NCBI GenBank assembly: GCA_964411985.1
Contig: CAYPNF010000047.1
Span: forward strand, 1 to 64,000
Reading direction: 5' to 3'
From: CAYPNF01 sp964411985
Lineage (GTDB): Bacteria; Verrucomicrobiota; Verrucomicrobiia; Limisphaerales; J093
Length of the DNA: 64,000 nt
Shown piece after piece: positions 45,307 through 53,706 of the stretch (its first letter is position 1; each line of letters opens with the position of its first letter). Under the pieces are notes generated by a model that saw nothing but the letters and a program-made list of their open reading frames with translations, had not been told where the DNA came from and made no database searches. The position numbers and the translations under genes are program-made.

Positions 45307-46581
45307 ATGAGTACGAAAACCAAGACCACCATCGAACCCGCCACCCCCGCGCGGTTGCTGGAACGTTTTCTGAGTTATGTCAAAGTCGACACCCAAAGCA
45401 AAGCGGGGGCGGCGACCACTCCCTCGACGCCTGGCCAGTGGGTCTTGCTGCGTCAGCTGCAAAAGGAAATGGGAGCGCTAGGGTTGAAGGACATCCACCT
45501 GAGCCCACAAGGACACCTGATGGGCACCGTGCCGACCAGGACCCCGAAAAAGTTCGTGCCGACGATCGCCTTCCTCGCGCATGTGGATACGGCACCCGAC
45601 TTCAGCGGGACCAACGTGAAGCCCCTGGTACATCGCAAATGGAACGGCAAACCAATTCGCCTGCCTGACGATCCCACCAAGGTCTTGGACCGACGCACCG
45701 ACCCTCATTTGCAGTCCGCCGTGGGCAAAGACCTCATCACCGCCAGCGGCAAAACGCTGCTGGGGTCGGATGACAAGGCGGGAGTGGCCATTATCATGCA
45801 CCTGGCGCACCTGCTGATGGCGGATCGTAGTCTTGCCCACGGCCCCATCCGGCTTTGTTTCCTTCCCGACGAAGAAGTAGGCCTTTGCGGTGCTGCTTCG
45901 GTGGATCTCAAGCGTTTAGGTGCGGATTTCGGGTATACTTTGGATGGAGGCGGGATGGGCGAGGTCGTAGGAGAGTCGTTCTCCGGAGACTCGGCCATCG
46001 TGACCATCGAAGGCGTAGCCACACACCCTGGCACGGCGCGCATGCACCGGATGGTCAACGCGGTGCACCTGGCAGGAAAACTCATTGCTGCCCTCCCGCG
46101 GGAGTACGTCAGCCCGGAGACTTCCGAAGACCATCAGGGGTACCTTCACCCGGTCAGGATCCAAGGCAACGCTGCCCAGGTCACTTTGGAGTTCATCCTC
46201 CGCGATTTTGACGAAGCTGGGTTGAGAGACAAGCGAAACCGCGTCGCGGGCTTGTGCCGTGGAATTCAGGCGACCGAACCCCGAGCCCGCATCCGTGTCG
46301 AGTTCTCCCCAAACTATCGAAACATGGCCCTGGCGCTGAAGAAGGATCCTAGGCCGGTGAACCTCGCGAAAGAAGCCACGAAAGCCGCAGGACTGACACC
46401 CACCTCACCGCCAATTCGCGGCGGAACCGATGGTAGTTGCCTCAGCGGCCGAGGACTTCCCACCCCAAACCTTTCCTCCGGACAACACAATGTCCACGGT
46501 CCGTTGGAGTGGATTACCCTTCAGGACATGGAATTGTGCGCGCAAGTTTGCAGGAACCTGGTCGCACTTTGGGCAAAATAG
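45307..46581 (+). CDS. pepT: Peptidase T (tripeptidase)
   Basis: A 424-residue M20-family metallopeptidase. It shows FLSYVKVDTQS near the start, AFLAHVDTAPDFSGTNVKP with the metal-binding His and catalytic Asp, LGSDDKAGVAIIM with a bridging Asp, FLPDEEVGLCGA with the catalytic Glu pair, and GGTDGSCLSGRGLPTPNLS near the C-terminus with GQHNVHGPLEWI holding the last metal ligand. It removes N-terminal residues from tripeptides in the cytosol. It starts 16 nt after nadB. Confidence 0.94.
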   Translation: MSTKTKTTIEPATPARLLERFLSYVKVDTQSKAGAATTPSTPGQWVLLRQLQKEMGALGLKDIHLSPQGHLMGTVPTRTPKKFVPTIAFLAHVDTAPDFSGTNVKPLVHRKWNGKPIRLPDDPTKVLDRRTDPHLQSAVGKDLITASGKTLLGSDDKAGVAIIMHLAHLLMADRSLAHGPIRLCFLPDEEVGLCGAASVDLKRLGADFGYTLDGGGMGEVVGESFSGDSAIVTIEGVATHPGTARMHRMVNAVHLAGKLIAALPREYVSPETSEDHQGYLHPVRIQGNAAQVTLEFILRDFDEAGLRDKRNRVAGLCRGIQATEPRARIRVEFSPNYRNMALALKKDPRPVNLAKEATKAAGLTPTSPPIRGGTDGSCLSGRGLPTPNLSSGQHNVHGPLEWITLQDMELCAQVCRNLVALWAK

Positions 46582-46677
46582 GCAACCTACGCTGACCGGC
46601 CATCCCCGGCGTTTTCGCCCTGCGGAGTTCCGCAGCAGGAGCCTTGCACCTCGAATGCGGCAAGAAGCCAGAACCTG

Positions 46678-48417
46678 TCACCTGCCAGGGGGCGGTGAGA
46701 GACGTTGAACCTCCTTCTCATACTTCTCGCTGAGGCTCTTGTTACCCAACTCGGCAGCAAGGGGAGCGGCCTTCTGGTAAAGGAACAGTCGATCCGGATA
46801 GTCGGGGTGCTCTTTGAAAAAGTCCTGGTAGATGGAGAGAGCCTCCTCCTTCCGATTGAGGATGGGGAGCATTTTCGTGAGCGCAACTTGGAGATGAATT
46901 TTCTCCTGCGGGGAGGGTTTGTGCTTGATCGCGCTCAGATAGTACTCAGCGCCTTCAGCCACTTTGCCGGCAAGAATATGGAGATCGCCCAGTTTCTGCT
47001 GCAAAACGGCGCTGTTTTTGGAGATGGGCTGTTCTTGCAGATAAGGAATCATGTCGGAAGCACCCACCCCCGTGGCGAGGTTCAGGTTCACGACCCGGAG
47101 ATGGGACCATTCCAACAAAGGGTTCTTCGCCTGAGTGAGCCGTTCGTGAAGCTTCTGAGGGTCATCGGGCATCGGGCGGTAAAGAGGGTCACCCACGACC
47201 GTGGTCTGCCACGATAGGGTCCGTTGCGCAGCATAGGCAGCCTCACCAAAAGTGAACCGTCCGACCAACATGCGGGAAAAGAAAAGGCTCAGGTCGGGGG
47301 TCATTTCCAGGTAGGGTTCGTAGACGCAACCGAGTGTGGCGGTGGCACCCTTCGCCAGCAAAGGTCCCACCCAGGCTTCCGTGGTGGACCTGAATGGCGC
47401 TGCACTGAAGGAATGCAAGTGATAGGCAATCGCACCTGGCATAAACTCGACCTTGGGAAGAGCGAAAGGCCCGCAGGCGTGCCGCTCGTACCATCCGGCA
47501 TAAAGCGCAATCTGGGCCAAGGGAAAACCGGCCGAGAAAGTCGCAGGCCCTTCATCCAGCAGCGTCTCGAATCCCTGACGCCTCGCGGTATCGGCAGCGG
47601 AGCGAATCCAGTCGTCTCCCACCTTGTAGGTGCCTTCCTTCAAACCCCGCGCATCGAAATAGGCTCTACCCCAAAAACCGTTTTGTTCCGCCTGGATCGC
47701 CTTGTCCACCAGGGACTGTGCGATCGCAGGGGTCGGGCCATCCAGCCGTGCCACCATCAACACCCCTTTGGTAGGGTGGATGGCATCGGCGTTGGTGACT
47801 GCCAGAACCGGGTTCGGCGCAGGCCCAGTGAGTTTCCTTGAGTATTGGCTCAGTGGCAGCAGAGCCAGCTCGCTATCCACGGCGGCTTCGTTCCGCCTCA
47901 ATTCCGGAGGTTGCTTTTCCGAGATCACCTCGGCCAGATTGGTATCCACCAGAATCCGTACCGGCACCCCATAGCAGAGGACGAGGTAGCGGATCGATGC
48001 CGCGACGGGTCGTCGGAGAATCTTGCCGGGAGCCGAACCCTGCCCCGCTTGGAGTTCGTCCTGGAACTGCAACAGTTTCTTTGACTCCAAGAATGCCAAG
48101 AGCGGCTTCTCAAGCTTCTCGGCGTAGTCCGCTCGGGAGATGTTCTCACCCTCGGGCAACGCCAACCCCAGGATCTGGCTTTCAGGCACTTGCCTGAGCT
48201 TCGCGTAGTGCTGAGCAATCAGTTTTGAGTCGGGGACCACCTTGCTATTGTAGACGACCACTACTTGCGCTCCAGCCCCGGTGGACTGGCAGTTTCCCAG
48301 CGCCGAAAGGGCGATCGCGATGCCAGACCAAAGGAGTCGAAGAGCCATTCGGCCAAAAGACGAATACGTAACCAAGCCAAGATCACTCATGCTGTTATTT
48401 CTGCGATTCATGTTCAC
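46678..48417 (-). CDS. TIGR03790-family protein of unknown function, exported
   Basis: A 579-residue protein with an N-terminal hydrophobic signal segment (MALRLLWSGIAIALSALGNC). Its body matches the TIGR03790 pattern: VVVVYNSKVVPDSKLIAQHY, VPESQILGLALPEGENISR, YLVLCYGVPVRI, LMVARLDGPTPAIAQSLVDKAI, RAYFDARGL and an IALYAGWYE region followed by CVYEP. The C-terminal 130 residues are helical and TPR-like (EEALSIYQDFFKEHP). The family occurs in Verrucomicrobia, Planctomycetes and Acidobacteria and has no known activity. It lies 4 nt behind the MBL-fold gene on the same strand. The start may also be one of the nearby in-frame ATGs. Confidence 0.8.
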   Translation of the reverse strand: MNMNRRNNSMSDLGLVTYSSFGRMALRLLWSGIAIALSALGNCQSTGAGAQVVVVYNSKVVPDSKLIAQHYAKLRQVPESQILGLALPEGENISRADYAEKLEKPLLAFLESKKLLQFQDELQAGQGSAPGKILRRPVAASIRYLVLCYGVPVRILVDTNLAEVISEKQPPELRRNEAAVDSELALLPLSQYSRKLTGPAPNPVLAVTNADAIHPTKGVLMVARLDGPTPAIAQSLVDKAIQAEQNGFWGRAYFDARGLKEGTYKVGDDWIRSAADTARRQGFETLLDEGPATFSAGFPLAQIALYAGWYERHACGPFALPKVEFMPGAIAYHLHSFSAAPFRSTTEAWVGPLLAKGATATLGCVYEPYLEMTPDLSLFFSRMLVGRFTFGEAAYAAQRTLSWQTTVVGDPLYRPMPDDPQKLHERLTQAKNPLLEWSHLRVVNLNLATGVGASDMIPYLQEQPISKNSAVLQQKLGDLHILAGKVAEGAEYYLSAIKHKPSPQEKIHLQVALTKMLPILNRKEEALSIYQDFFKEHPDYPDRLFLYQKAAPLAAELGNKSLSEKYEKEVQRLSPPPGR

Positions 48418-48421
48418 CGTA

Positions 48422-49201
48422 CTAAAGACTCATCTTCAACCCATCATAGGCTAGAAAGGTGCCATCTGGCAACTCAGCCTGACTGATATCGTGGTCGTAG
48501 TCATGGGTCAAATGCGTCAAAAAGGTCTGCCGGGCCCCAATCCGGCGCGCCGCAGCCAGCGCCTCATCCAGGCACATATGCGTCGGATGCGGCTGCGGAC
48601 GCAGAGCATCCAGGACCGCCACCTCCACCCCCTGAACCAGTTCCAGGACCGGTCCTGGGACCGACTTGCAGTCGCTCAAGTAGGCCAGGCGTTTGCATCC
48701 AGCCTGGCAGAAGAGAAAGCCCGTAGAGTCGATTCGGCCGTGGGGCAAGGTGACAGGAGTGATCTCCAAATCTCCCAACCGAAATGGACCCACTACCTCC
48801 CGGGGGTCGGGGGCAAAGTAACCTTTCGGCACAGGATGAGTCTCAAAAGCGTAGAGAAACACGCGCCGCAGCGTCTTCATCGTCTCCGGCGAAGCGTAGA
48901 TGGGAAGCGAACTTCCTCGAACATCGCAGAACCGACGACAGTCATCCATGCCCATGATATGGTCTGCATGGCCGTGGGTGACCAGCACCGCGTCAATCGT
49001 CCGAAGCCCCTCGCGAAGCACCTGCATGCGGAACTCCGGGGTGGTGTCGATCACCAGTCGAACCTCGCTGGTTTCGATGTAGAGCGAGGGGCGGGTGCGG
49101 TGGTTCTTGGCATTCGCCAGGAATTCGGGCGGATATTCCTTGCCAATGATGGGTACGCCTTGGGAAGTGCCAGATCCCAGGAAGATGAAAGAAAATGCCA
49201 T
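48422..49201 (-). CDS. MBL-fold metal-dependent hydrolase, PhnP-like
   Basis: A 259-residue protein beginning MAFSFIFLGSGTSQGVPIIG. The metal-binding motif THGHADHIMGMDD is followed by further ligands in TPVTLPHGRIDSTGF, AYLSDCKSV and THLTHDYDH. This is the PhnP-like group of phosphodiesterases acting on cyclic or nucleotide-like phosphates; a general hydrolase role is also possible. No phn genes are nearby. It precedes the TIGR03790 gene in a two-gene unit and is divergent from recN. Confidence 0.85.
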   Translation of the reverse strand: MAFSFIFLGSGTSQGVPIIGKEYPPEFLANAKNHRTRPSLYIETSEVRLVIDTTPEFRMQVLREGLRTIDAVLVTHGHADHIMGMDDCRRFCDVRGSSLPIYASPETMKTLRRVFLYAFETHPVPKGYFAPDPREVVGPFRLGDLEITPVTLPHGRIDSTGFLFCQAGCKRLAYLSDCKSVPGPVLELVQGVEVAVLDALRPQPHPTHMCLDEALAAARRIGARQTFLTHLTHDYDHDISQAELPDGTFLAYDGLKMSL

Positions 49202-49354
49202 GATGAATCAGAACCGGCCCAGACGGCGCACTCCTTCGGTCCCTTGAAGGGCACCGAACTTCGAGTGGTCGTGCAGGAGTTGAGCGGTCCATTCCACAAT
49301 TTGCTGGCGAAAGCCTACCACACCCTCCAAATTGGGCGCGAACGAAATCTTGTC

Positions 49355-51034
49355 ATGCTCACCACCTTGCGCATCAAGAATCTTGCGCTAGCGGCGGATG
49401 TCACCTTGGAGTTGCCGGCGGGATACCTCGCTATCACCGGCGAGACGGGTGCAGGGAAGTCCATTTTGATCGGCGCGCTCAAACTGGTCCTGGGCGAACG
49501 AGCGGACCGCTCACTCCTTCGTTCTGGAGCTGAACAGTGTACGGTGGAAGCCGTGTTCGACGTCTCCCGAAGTCCAAAAGCGATCCAGGGCTGTCTCGAG
49601 GAGCGGGGGTTGGAAATGGGGGAAGACGCGCAGTTGGTCCTCAAGCGCAGTTTCACACCTTCCGGCACCAATCGGCAGTTTGTCAATGGCAGCCCCGTGA
49701 CCCTCGGAATCCTGGAAGAGCTTGGGAACTTGCTGGTGGACATTCACGGGCCTCATGACCACCAAACGCTGCTGGATTCCTCACAGCAACTTCGCATTCT
49801 GGACGCCTATGGTGGGCTGGACACGGCCGCAGAGGAATTCGCCACCTTAGTCCGTTCCCTGCGGGTGGTGGAGCAGAAAAAGGCCGATCTCATCCTGGAC
49901 GAACGCACCTACGCGCAACAATTGGAGTTGCTCCGGCATCAGGTTCGCGAGATCAGCGAGGCCCGTCTGACCGAGGAAGAGGAAGAATCCCTCGCAAACG
50001 AACATCGACGTTGCTCCAACGCGGCGCGTCTCCTGGAAATGAGCCAGTCCAGCCTCGAGCTAATCGGGGGTGACAACGCTTCGCTGCTGAATCAACTGGG
50101 CCTCCTGGGACGCCAGTTACACGAATTGCAGCGTCTCGACCCGGCTTCAGGCTCGTTTGCCGATCTGCAAGACCAGGCGGTTGGCCTGGTGAAGGAACTG
50201 CAGTCCTCAGTGTCAAAATACGCGGACCGGATCGACCTCGACCCATCACGATTACAGGAGATGGAGGAAAGGCTGGGGGTGATCCAGGGTCTGAAACGGA
50301 AGTACGGCCCCACCGTGGCAAACGTACTCCAGTTCGGGGAGCAAGCCCGCTCGAGACTGGGCGAACTGGAAAGCCGGGAGCAGGCGTTGGCCCGCCTGGA
50401 TTTGGAGAAGGCCCGCATTCAAACGCGGCTCGTGGCGATGGGGACCAAGCTGGGCGCGTCACGACGGGCGGTGGCCCCCAGGTTGGAAGGTTCGGTCAAG
50501 AAACACCTTGCCGAACTGGGATTTCGGCAGAGCTCGTTCTCGGTCTCCATCGAAAGCAGCGGGGATCCCCTTGCCAACGCGGCGAACTTGAGGGAAAGCG
50601 GTTGGGACAGGGTAGAGTTCGTCTTTGCCCCCAACCCGGGGGAACCGGCGAAACCTTTGCGAGCGATCGCCTCCTCCGGTGAGTTAGCCAGGGTCATGCT
50701 CGCCTTGAAGACCGTTCTGGCCACCCAGGACCGCGTGCCCGTACTCATCTTTGACGAGGTGGATGCCAATGTGGGTGGAGAGACCGGGAATGCCGTTGGC
50801 AGCAAAATGCGCCAGATCGGCGAGCAAAGGCAGGTGATCTGCATCACCCATCTGCCGGTGGTGGCGGCCGCAGCCTCGGCGCATTTCCTGGTGGAGAAGG
50901 AAACTCGCGAAGGCAGAACCACCTGCTCCATGCGCGCGCTCACTCCGAAAGAACGCGTCACTGAACTGGCGCGTATGCTCGGCGGGCAGTCCGAAGCGGC
51001 CCGCCAACACGCCACCGCACTTCTGCGGCAATGA
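49355..51034 (+). CDS. recN: DNA repair protein RecN
   Basis: A 559-residue protein. The frame is open far upstream (to 48491) but only the ATG at 49355 gives the family start MLTTLRIKNLALAADVTLEL. Walker A is GETGAGKS, followed by LVDIHGPHDHQTLLD, a long coiled-coil pair with central Zn-less hinge (about 150-340), the signature SSGELARVMLALKTVL and Walker B PVLIFDEVDANVGGETGNAV, then CITHLPVVAAAA. It is an SMC-like ATPase in double-strand break repair. No LexA box is obvious in the 150-nt upstream gap. Confidence 0.95.
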   Translation: MLTTLRIKNLALAADVTLELPAGYLAITGETGAGKSILIGALKLVLGERADRSLLRSGAEQCTVEAVFDVSRSPKAIQGCLEERGLEMGEDAQLVLKRSFTPSGTNRQFVNGSPVTLGILEELGNLLVDIHGPHDHQTLLDSSQQLRILDAYGGLDTAAEEFATLVRSLRVVEQKKADLILDERTYAQQLELLRHQVREISEARLTEEEEESLANEHRRCSNAARLLEMSQSSLELIGGDNASLLNQLGLLGRQLHELQRLDPASGSFADLQDQAVGLVKELQSSVSKYADRIDLDPSRLQEMEERLGVIQGLKRKYGPTVANVLQFGEQARSRLGELESREQALARLDLEKARIQTRLVAMGTKLGASRRAVAPRLEGSVKKHLAELGFRQSSFSVSIESSGDPLANAANLRESGWDRVEFVFAPNPGEPAKPLRAIASSGELARVMLALKTVLATQDRVPVLIFDEVDANVGGETGNAVGSKMRQIGEQRQVICITHLPVVAAAASAHFLVEKETREGRTTCSMRALTPKERVTELARMLGGQSEAARQHATALLRQ

Positions 51035-51074
51035 CCCTCCGCAAGAGGCCTCTCAGCCGCAACAATTCAATCAA

Positions 51075-51230
51075 GAACAGGAGTCAGCGGAGACAGCAGA
51101 GATCGGGCTTATGCGGTCTCACGATCGAGATGGACGTATCACTTTCACCGTCCAGTGAACGCTTGAACGGACCGCGAGGAGCGATTCTGACTCCGTCTGA
51201 CGGCTCTGCTCTCTCTGCTGCCTCCTGTTC
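51075..51230. repeat. Intergenic element with 27-bp imperfect inverted ends
   Basis: Left arm 51075-51101 and right arm 51204-51230 are reverse complements with about 23 of 27 positions matching (GAACAGGAG...CAGAG against CTCTG...CTCCTGTTC). The 102-nt interior has no ORF and a smaller GCGGTC/GACCGC pair. It looks like a miniature inverted-repeat element between recN and the convergent gene. Confidence 0.55.
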
Positions 51231-51247
51231 AACTGCATGGACACGGC

Positions 51248-52453
51248 TCAGTACTTCGCTTTGGCCCTCCAGAACCAAGGACTGGACTTGGGTGTACCCA
51301 GCTGTACCGTCGTAGTCGAGTTCGTCAGAACAAAGGTGCTGTTGGTGGTCCATTTGCCGGCGCCAAGATCGTAGGTCTGCTCCAAGTCGACCGTCAGGCC
51401 CTGGTCTCCCCGCAGGGTCAGCACGAGCCCGTTGGCCTGTATTGCCAGCGCTAGTTCCGGAGGACGCACGTCCATCGGCAGATCGCTGAGGTCGGGGATC
51501 CCGTCGCCGTCCGTGTCGCGCACATCTACCAAGCGCAGAACCCAATCCGTATAACTTTGCTCGATCGTACTGGGGTCCCAGTCCTCAATGAAAACGCTGG
51601 CAAAATACTGATTGCCATGGCGCTGGAGGGGTTCCTGCCCGTAATACGCAAGAGCCTGGTCCACCTGATTGGTCCACTCACCGTCGAGGAAGTCCACTTC
51701 ATCGTTGCTATAACGACGGAGACGCAAAGGCCCAGTCAGCGTAAGCTCGCGATGGAAAACATTGGACAGACTAACCATACCACTCATGTTGGTGCCTTGC
51801 TGCCCATAGGTATACGTCCCGTCCAAGTAGAGGATCTCAAAAGTCGGCTGAAATGTCAGACCCAGATTGGGAAACTCCAGTTTGCAGACGCCGTTGGTGG
51901 CATCTGCAGCCCGGGACCATGTCGCCTTCAGCGGACCCGTACCGAAGAGTGGATCCGCATATTCACCTTGGGTTTGGACCGATTCGATGGCTAGAAATGG
52001 TTCAAAAAAGTCGGGGATCAGGTTACTGTTGCTGTCCTGCGAGGGTGGAAGATCCAGCAGGAAGGAGAGGAAAATGGGTTCTCCGAGCGAGGGATCCAAG
52101 AGCCAAAAGAACCCTCCGTGCGAACGGGGAGCTTCCATCGGCACCATCCAGACAAGTTCGTGGTCAATGGGATCATGATCGGTACTGGAGAAGCCGAGCG
52201 TGTAGGTGAGCCCGAGCAGCTTGGCGGTGGAATCTGCCATCTGGAGTGACATGCAGTAAAAGGAACTCGCCACCGTGGCGGCAGCGGCTCGGTTCCCCAT
52301 GGCGTCTCCGACTAACAGCAGGACTGCCAGCACCCACCAGTGGAGCCGCGCGGCGCGCCCCTGCTGGCTAGCCTGAGGATTGGCTCGTTTCGCAGTCGGC
52401 CAAAGGCCCTGTACAGCTCGTTCACCGCAAAACCTGTTTCTATTGGAATTCAC
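51248..52453 (-). CDS. Secreted hypothetical protein with C-terminal W...FWRAK module
   Basis: A 401-residue protein. I chose GTG 52453, which has AGAGGGG a few nt upstream; the frame is open to 52540, nearly touching the next gene. A hydrophobic segment (LHWWVLAVLLLVGDAMGNRA) after about 30 residues looks like a signal peptide. The body is beta-rich with aromatic strands (LELVWMVPMEAP-like, FLSFLLDLPPSQDSNSNLIP). A short DTDGDGIPDLSD calcium-binding motif follows, then a C-terminal beta module (LEQTYDLGAGKW...WFWRAKAKY) related in pattern to the FYRIR modules of the other secreted proteins here. I recognise no enzymatic domain. Confidence 0.7.
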   Translation of the reverse strand: MNSNRNRFCGERAVQGLWPTAKRANPQASQQGRAARLHWWVLAVLLLVGDAMGNRAAAATVASSFYCMSLQMADSTAKLLGLTYTLGFSSTDHDPIDHELVWMVPMEAPRSHGGFFWLLDPSLGEPIFLSFLLDLPPSQDSNSNLIPDFFEPFLAIESVQTQGEYADPLFGTGPLKATWSRAADATNGVCKLEFPNLGLTFQPTFEILYLDGTYTYGQQGTNMSGMVSLSNVFHRELTLTGPLRLRRYSNDEVDFLDGEWTNQVDQALAYYGQEPLQRHGNQYFASVFIEDWDPSTIEQSYTDWVLRLVDVRDTDGDGIPDLSDLPMDVRPPELALAIQANGLVLTLRGDQGLTVDLEQTYDLGAGKWTTNSTFVLTNSTTTVQLGTPKSSPWFWRAKAKY

Positions 52454-52545
52454 CCTTGCCCCTCTTATCGCTAGATTTGCAATTTCGATCAGCATAACTA
52501 GAATGGGCCCTTGGAAGCAAGAAGTGATGGTCGTCCCCACTTTGC

Positions 52546-53706
52546 ATGACTGAAGCGTCCAAGAGTTTTGAGGTCCGGTGGCAGCACCGGATCCTCTTCA
52601 CCCGCGATGTGTTCTGTGAATCCAACCCAACTCTCGCACGCTTGTTGGGTAAGGAAACGCAGCCCTATCCCCCCAGGGTTCTGGTGACGGCGGATTCCGG
52701 GCTTCTGGAATCGTCCCCGGCGCTTAAGGCCAGAATCCATGCCTCCATCGCGGCCCTGATTCCGCACCCACTCCCTGCGCCCGCGCTCCTCGAGATCCCC
52801 GGCGGAGAGGCCTGTAAGAATGATCCGGCGATTCTCTGGAAGCTACTGGAAGAGATCCATCACCGCGGGCTCTGCCGGCATTCCTATCTTATCGCAGTCG
52901 GTGGGGGGGCACACCTGGATGTGGCAGGCTTCGCAGCAGCTCTGGCCCACCGGGGCATCAGGCTCATACGAATCCCAACCACCGGCCTGGCGCAGGCCGA
53001 CTCGGGAGTCGGGGTGAAGAACGGCATCAATGCCTTCGGCAAGAAGAACTTTCTGGGCACTTTTGCCCCACCGCACGCGGTCATTCTTGATAGTCTGTTC
53101 CTTGAGAACATGCCTTTCCGCGAATTGCAGGGTGGTTTTGCCGAAGCGATCAAAGTGGCCCTGATTCGCGACGCGTCGTTCTTCGATTGGATCGAGGCTC
53201 ACGCAGACGAGTTGCTGAGACGGGATCCGGCAACCACAGAAACCCTGATCCGAAGAGCGGCGACTCTTCACTTGGACCATATCACAGGCTCGGGTGATCC
53301 CTTCGAGCGGGGATCCTCACGCCCCTTGGACTTCGGGCATTGGGCGGCGCACAAGCTGGAGGCTCTTTCGGGCTTCACGATGCGCCACGGTGAAGCGGTC
53401 GCCATAGGAATGGCCCTGGACAGCATCTACTCAGCGCGCTGTGGAAATCTGGATCGGGCCAGTCTGAGGCGAATCCTGAACCTGATTCGACGGCTGGGCT
53501 TCGCATTCCACTCGGACCTGTTGAAGCCGGAAGCCAATGGCAGACACCCGTCGCTTCTGGCCGGCTTGGAGGAGTTCCGCGAACACCTGGGAGGAGAGCT
53601 GACCATCACCATGCTGGCGGGGATTGGAAAAGCCGTTGAAATTCACACCGTAGATCAGGATGTGGTTTTCGCTTCGCTCGAAGAACTCAATGAGGAGGCC
53701 CTGTGA
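52546..53706 (+). CDS. eboD: EboD-like 3-dehydroquinate synthase homolog
   Basis: A 386-residue protein of the sugar-phosphate-cyclase superfamily. Metal ligands of the dehydroquinate synthase fold are kept: E200 (GGFAEAIKVALI), H265 (DFGHWAAH) and H281 (MRHGEAVAIG). The NAD-binding loop reads GGGAHLDVAGFAAA instead of the GGGVxGDLxGF of AroB, and GVKNGINAFGKKN replaces GGKTGVN. These changes, the start FEVRWQHRILFTRDVF and the overlapping phosphatase gene fit EboD of the ebo cluster better than AroB. The reaction is unknown. Its stop overlaps the next start by 4 nt (GTGA). No eboA, B, C or E genes are adjacent. Confidence 0.72.
   Translation: MTEASKSFEVRWQHRILFTRDVFCESNPTLARLLGKETQPYPPRVLVTADSGLLESSPALKARIHASIAALIPHPLPAPALLEIPGGEACKNDPAILWKLLEEIHHRGLCRHSYLIAVGGGAHLDVAGFAAALAHRGIRLIRIPTTGLAQADSGVGVKNGINAFGKKNFLGTFAPPHAVILDSLFLENMPFRELQGGFAEAIKVALIRDASFFDWIEAHADELLRRDPATTETLIRRAATLHLDHITGSGDPFERGSSRPLDFGHWAAHKLEALSGFTMRHGEAVAIGMALDSIYSARCGNLDRASLRRILNLIRRLGFAFHSDLLKPEANGRHPSLLAGLEEFREHLGGELTITMLAGIGKAVEIHTVDQDVVFASLEELNEEAL

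Noticed and set aside
48491..49354. Long 5' extension of the recN frame
   Set aside because: It runs antisense through the MBL-fold gene; the family start is at 49355.
52546..53706. Calling the dehydroquinate-synthase-like gene aroB
   Set aside because: The cofactor and lysine loops differ from AroB and the coupled gene is EboF-like, although AroB activity cannot be excluded.
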